Assembly (NCBI GenBank): GCA_030042755.1
Contig: JASHZC010000219.1
Span: forward strand, 1 to 5,537
Reading direction: 5' to 3'
Length of the DNA stretch: 5,537 nucleotides
Source of the DNA: Vulcanimicrobiota bacterium
GTDB lineage: Bacteria; Eremiobacterota; Eremiobacteria; Baltobacterales; Baltobacteraceae
Shown: positions 3,137 through 5,537 of the stretch, in pieces
How positions within the stretch are numbered: the stretch's first letter is position 1
Layout of the letters: the number at the start of each line of letters is the position of its first letter
Notes under the pieces: model-generated
Told to the model about the DNA's origin: nothing
Seen by the model: only the letters and a program-made list of their open reading frames with translations
The model's database searches: none
Translations under genes and position numbers: made by a program

Positions 3137-5537
3137 ATGATTCGATTCATGGCAGCGCCGCTCGTCGCGGCGTTCTATCTGATGCCGATTGCGGCAATCC
3201 TATGTACTTCGCCGGCGCTTGCCGGCAACAGCAGCGCGTTCCTTTCCGGCGCCGTGATGGAAAACGGGCGTCCGGTCGAGGGCGCGCAGGTTACGGCGTC
3301 TGGAAACAACAGCGTGTATCGTGCCACAACCGACAGCAGCGGCCGCTTTCGATTTCCTCCGCTCACCCTCGGCTCGTACAAAATACTCGTGACGTACGGC
3401 AAGGCGACGGGCGGTGCACAGGTCGATCTTACGCTGGGCGGCGCAAATCTCACGATTCCCATTTCGGACCTCAGGCAGATCGCTGCGGTTTCCGTCAATT
3501 CGGCGACCACGGTACGCGGCAGCGGGAGCGACGTCGTGCTCAACAGCAAGTCGCTGACACAAATGCCGTACTACAACAGTCCCAACGCCTTCTCGGTGAT
3601 GGAGACGCAGCTACCCGGCGGCGCTCAAGGCGCGAATGGTGTCGTTCACATGAACGGCGATCACGGAGTCATCGACTATCAGCTCGACGGCGTGATGCTG
3701 CCCGAGGAACTCAATCGCGACATCGGCGGCGAGATCGATTTGAGCGACCTCTCCTACGTCGATCTCATCGAGGGCGCGTATCCCGCACAGTACGGCTTGA
3801 AATTCGGTTCCGTGTTCAACTTGCAAACGCGCGCCGGAACCGGGCCGGCCGGCATGGATGGGAATGTCTCGTACGGCTCCTACGCCACGGTCAACTCGAC
3901 ACTCGGTTACCATGCGCCGCTTGCCGGCGGCGGCGGTTATGATATCGCGATCTCCGGAATGCAGACCGACCGCGGACTGGATCCACCGGATTTTGATTCT
4001 CCGCATAACGATGCGAGTTCGGTGAGCCAATTCATGCGTTTCACGCTTCCCGGCGGAACGAACAATTACACCAACGTCACGTTCATTCACAACATATCGA
4101 CGTTCCAGATTCCAAACGACGTGCAGTTCGGTGAGCCGGCCGATAACGACGACAGCGAGAATCAGGAAGATACCTTTCTCTCGATCCAATTCCATCATGC
4201 AGTAGGCGATACGGGCGCGTGGAGTTTCGGGCCGGCGTTCAAGTCGTCGAACATTCAGGATTTCGGCGACCCGGAGGGAGACTGGGCCTACGGCGAAGCG
4301 TTAAACCAGACGCCACCGCCATTCGGCAACGGCGGCACGTCGAGCGACTGCGCCGACCCGAGCGAAGTCGTGAAGAACAATCCGGCGGCATTCGCGACGA
4401 CGTGCGGGGTCTCGCTTAGCGACAATCGCACTGCGCTCGATTACATCATGCAGGGCGACTTCACGCGCAATTACGGAGATCACACGTTCCAAGCCGGCGC
4501 AACCTACGATGCTACGCTGGTCGACAAGTACTATGCGGTAACGTTGCAACCGGACAATTTCCTTTCGCCGATTCTGACGCCGGGAACGCCGGACGCGCCG
4601 GCGACGGTTGTCGACGACGCTCCGAACCAAGGCAATACCTATTCGACGTACGCGCAAGACAATTGGCGTATCTCGCCATTCTGGGAAGTCGACTACGGCC
4701 TTCGATATGACTTCTTCAATATCGCTTCGACGGCGTTCCCGAGGGAAGGATTCGGATCGTTTAGCCCGCGCCTAAAGCTAACGCACTTCTGGTCAAATCG
4801 CGCGAGCATCTATGCCTACATCGGCCGGTTCTTCGAGCCGTTCTCATTCGAGAACGTGAGCCCGGCTGCGGCGCAGTTGCTGAATCTGCCGCTCCAACGG
4901 TCGGTGGCTTCATTCGACTTGTTACCGGAGCGCGATACGGATCTCGAGCTAGGCGGTCACGTGCCGCTCGGTCGCGGCGACCTCGGATTCCGCGTTTGGC
5001 AGAAGAACGCCAACGATCTGATCGACGACACGCAAGTCGGCGTGACGCTGCTGCACCAGGACATCAATTACGTGTTAGGCCGCTTGTCGCAGGAAGCTAT
5101 CAACTACACGGAGCCGCTCGCACGTGAAGGCCGCGCCTACCTTGCGGTGGCACACGTGATCTCGCTCAACAGCGGATGCGAAACGCAGCTTTTGGCCCCG
5201 TGTTTCGGGGCGCCGACCGGGTACACGCCGGCAGACCACGAGCAGCGCTGGACCGTCAACGGTGGCGTCCTGTTCCCGGATCTTCGCGGGGGATGGTTCT
5301 CGATGGACGGCTATTATGGCAGCGGCTTGTCATCCGCGTACTGTCAGCCTGCAAACCTCTTGTGCAAGGAGACGCCGCACACCATTTTCGACGTCGAAAA
5401 AGGCGTAGCGGTCGGTCCTCACACGGCGCTGTATCTGGACATCCAGAACATGTTGAACGACCGATACTATGTCACGTTGCTGAACGCGCAGGGCAATCAT
5501 TACGCTGCCCCACGCATGTTCACAACGGGCGTCCGCT
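3137..5537 (+). CDS. TonB-dependent outer-membrane receptor with N-terminal carboxypeptidase-regulatory-like domain, 3'-truncated
   Basis: 800 residues are visible with no stop or frameshift. A signal peptide (about 1-29, ending SPALA-G) is followed by a carboxypeptidase-regulatory-like beta-sandwich (about 33-110: SGAVMENGRPVEGAQVTA, TTDSSGRFRFPPLTLGSY). A stretch IAAVSVNSATT (115-125) could act as the TonB-contact segment. The plug spans about 135-235 and includes VVHMNGDHGVIDYQLDGVMLPE and IEGAYPAQYGLKFGSVFNLQTRAG, typical of plug domains. The rest is a beta-barrel with TDRGLDPPDFD, STFQIPNDVQF and the end motif DIQNMLNDRYYV...HYAAPRMFTTGVR, so probably only a few residues are missing. Three close cysteine pairs (C405/C423, C681/C689, C736/C743) suggest disulfides in extracellular loops. 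Family members import siderophores, metal complexes, cobalamin or glycans using TonB/ExbBD energy. The ligand here is unknown, though the operator upstream favours a metal-linked one. It probably shares the transcript from the operator-covered promoter, 44 bp after the small membrane protein gene. Confidence 0.93.
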   Translation, partial: MIRFMAAPLVAAFYLMPIAAILCTSPALAGNSSAFLSGAVMENGRPVEGAQVTASGNNSVYRATTDSSGRFRFPPLTLGSYKILVTYGKATGGAQVDLTLGGANLTIPISDLRQIAAVSVNSATTVRGSGSDVVLNSKSLTQMPYYNSPNAFSVMETQLPGGAQGANGVVHMNGDHGVIDYQLDGVMLPEELNRDIGGEIDLSDLSYVDLIEGAYPAQYGLKFGSVFNLQTRAGTGPAGMDGNVSYGSYATVNSTLGYHAPLAGGGGYDIAISGMQTDRGLDPPDFDSPHNDASSVSQFMRFTLPGGTNNYTNVTFIHNISTFQIPNDVQFGEPADNDDSENQEDTFLSIQFHHAVGDTGAWSFGPAFKSSNIQDFGDPEGDWAYGEALNQTPPPFGNGGTSSDCADPSEVVKNNPAAFATTCGVSLSDNRTALDYIMQGDFTRNYGDHTFQAGATYDATLVDKYYAVTLQPDNFLSPILTPGTPDAPATVVDDAPNQGNTYSTYAQDNWRISPFWEVDYGLRYDFFNIASTAFPREGFGSFSPRLKLTHFWSNRASIYAYIGRFFEPFSFENVSPAAAQLLNLPLQRSVASFDLLPERDTDLELGGHVPLGRGDLGFRVWQKNANDLIDDTQVGVTLLHQDINYVLGRLSQEAINYTEPLAREGRAYLAVAHVISLNSGCETQLLAPCFGAPTGYTPADHEQRWTVNGGVLFPDLRGGWFSMDGYYGSGLSSAYCQPANLLCKETPHTIFDVEKGVAVGPHTALYLDIQNMLNDRYYVTLLNAQGNHYAAPRMFTTGVR

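Noticed and set aside
3202..3942. 246-codon plus-strand frame inside the TonB receptor
   Set aside because: Arg/Gly/Ser-rich translation in another frame of the receptor; the receptor frame is continuous from 3137 to the window edge with full domain architecture.
3611..4198. 195-codon open frame antisense to the TonB receptor
   Set aside because: It lies wholly within the receptor gene, whose plug and barrel motifs are unmistakable; no ribosome site and no domain pattern.

Overview
The window looks like chromosomal DNA from a diderm (Gram-negative-type) bacterium of moderately high GC. An ADP-heptose epimerase of LPS-core synthesis and a TonB-dependent outer-membrane receptor both imply an outer membrane. 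The gene mix (carboxypeptidase-regulatory-like TonB receptor, a membrane-anchored HxHxH/HTH protein best remembered from Actinobacteria and Chloroflexi, GTG/TTG start options, Shine-Dalgarno-poor genes) fits a poorly cultured terrestrial lineage such as Eremiobacterota (WPS-2). That placement is inference only; a proteobacterium or acidobacterium is not excluded.

Layout. Positions 3-326 (+) hold the C-terminal part of a TlpA/redoxin-like thioredoxin-fold protein whose start lies outside the window. It converges, with an 11-bp gap, on a leftward set read from about 2577 down to 338: a Fur-family metalloregulator (2577-2176), HldD, the ADP-L-glycero-D-manno-heptose 6-epimerase (2107-1088), and a single-pass membrane protein with a histidine-rich extracytoplasmic domain (1078-338). 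Rightward from 2619 are a small multi-pass membrane protein of unknown function (2619-3092) and an almost complete TonB-dependent receptor (3137 to the window edge).

The control centre is the short stretch at 2570-2612. Two face-to-face sigma70-like promoters overlap there. Each has a near-consensus -35, a 17-bp spacer and a -10, and a Fur-box-like AT-rich inverted repeat at 2579-2600 covers both -10 elements. The simplest reading is a metal-responsive divergon: the Fur-family protein represses itself and a small-membrane-protein/TonB-receptor uptake unit when metal is plentiful. The leftward promoter would start transcription at about the GTG start codon of the regulator, so that mRNA may be leaderless. 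HldD and the His-rich membrane protein may be co-transcribed behind the regulator, but a 68-bp gap before hldD leaves room for a separate promoter.

No RNA gene, CRISPR array, insertion sequence or convincing terminator was seen. No stretch longer than about 70 bases is without a gene or regulatory element.
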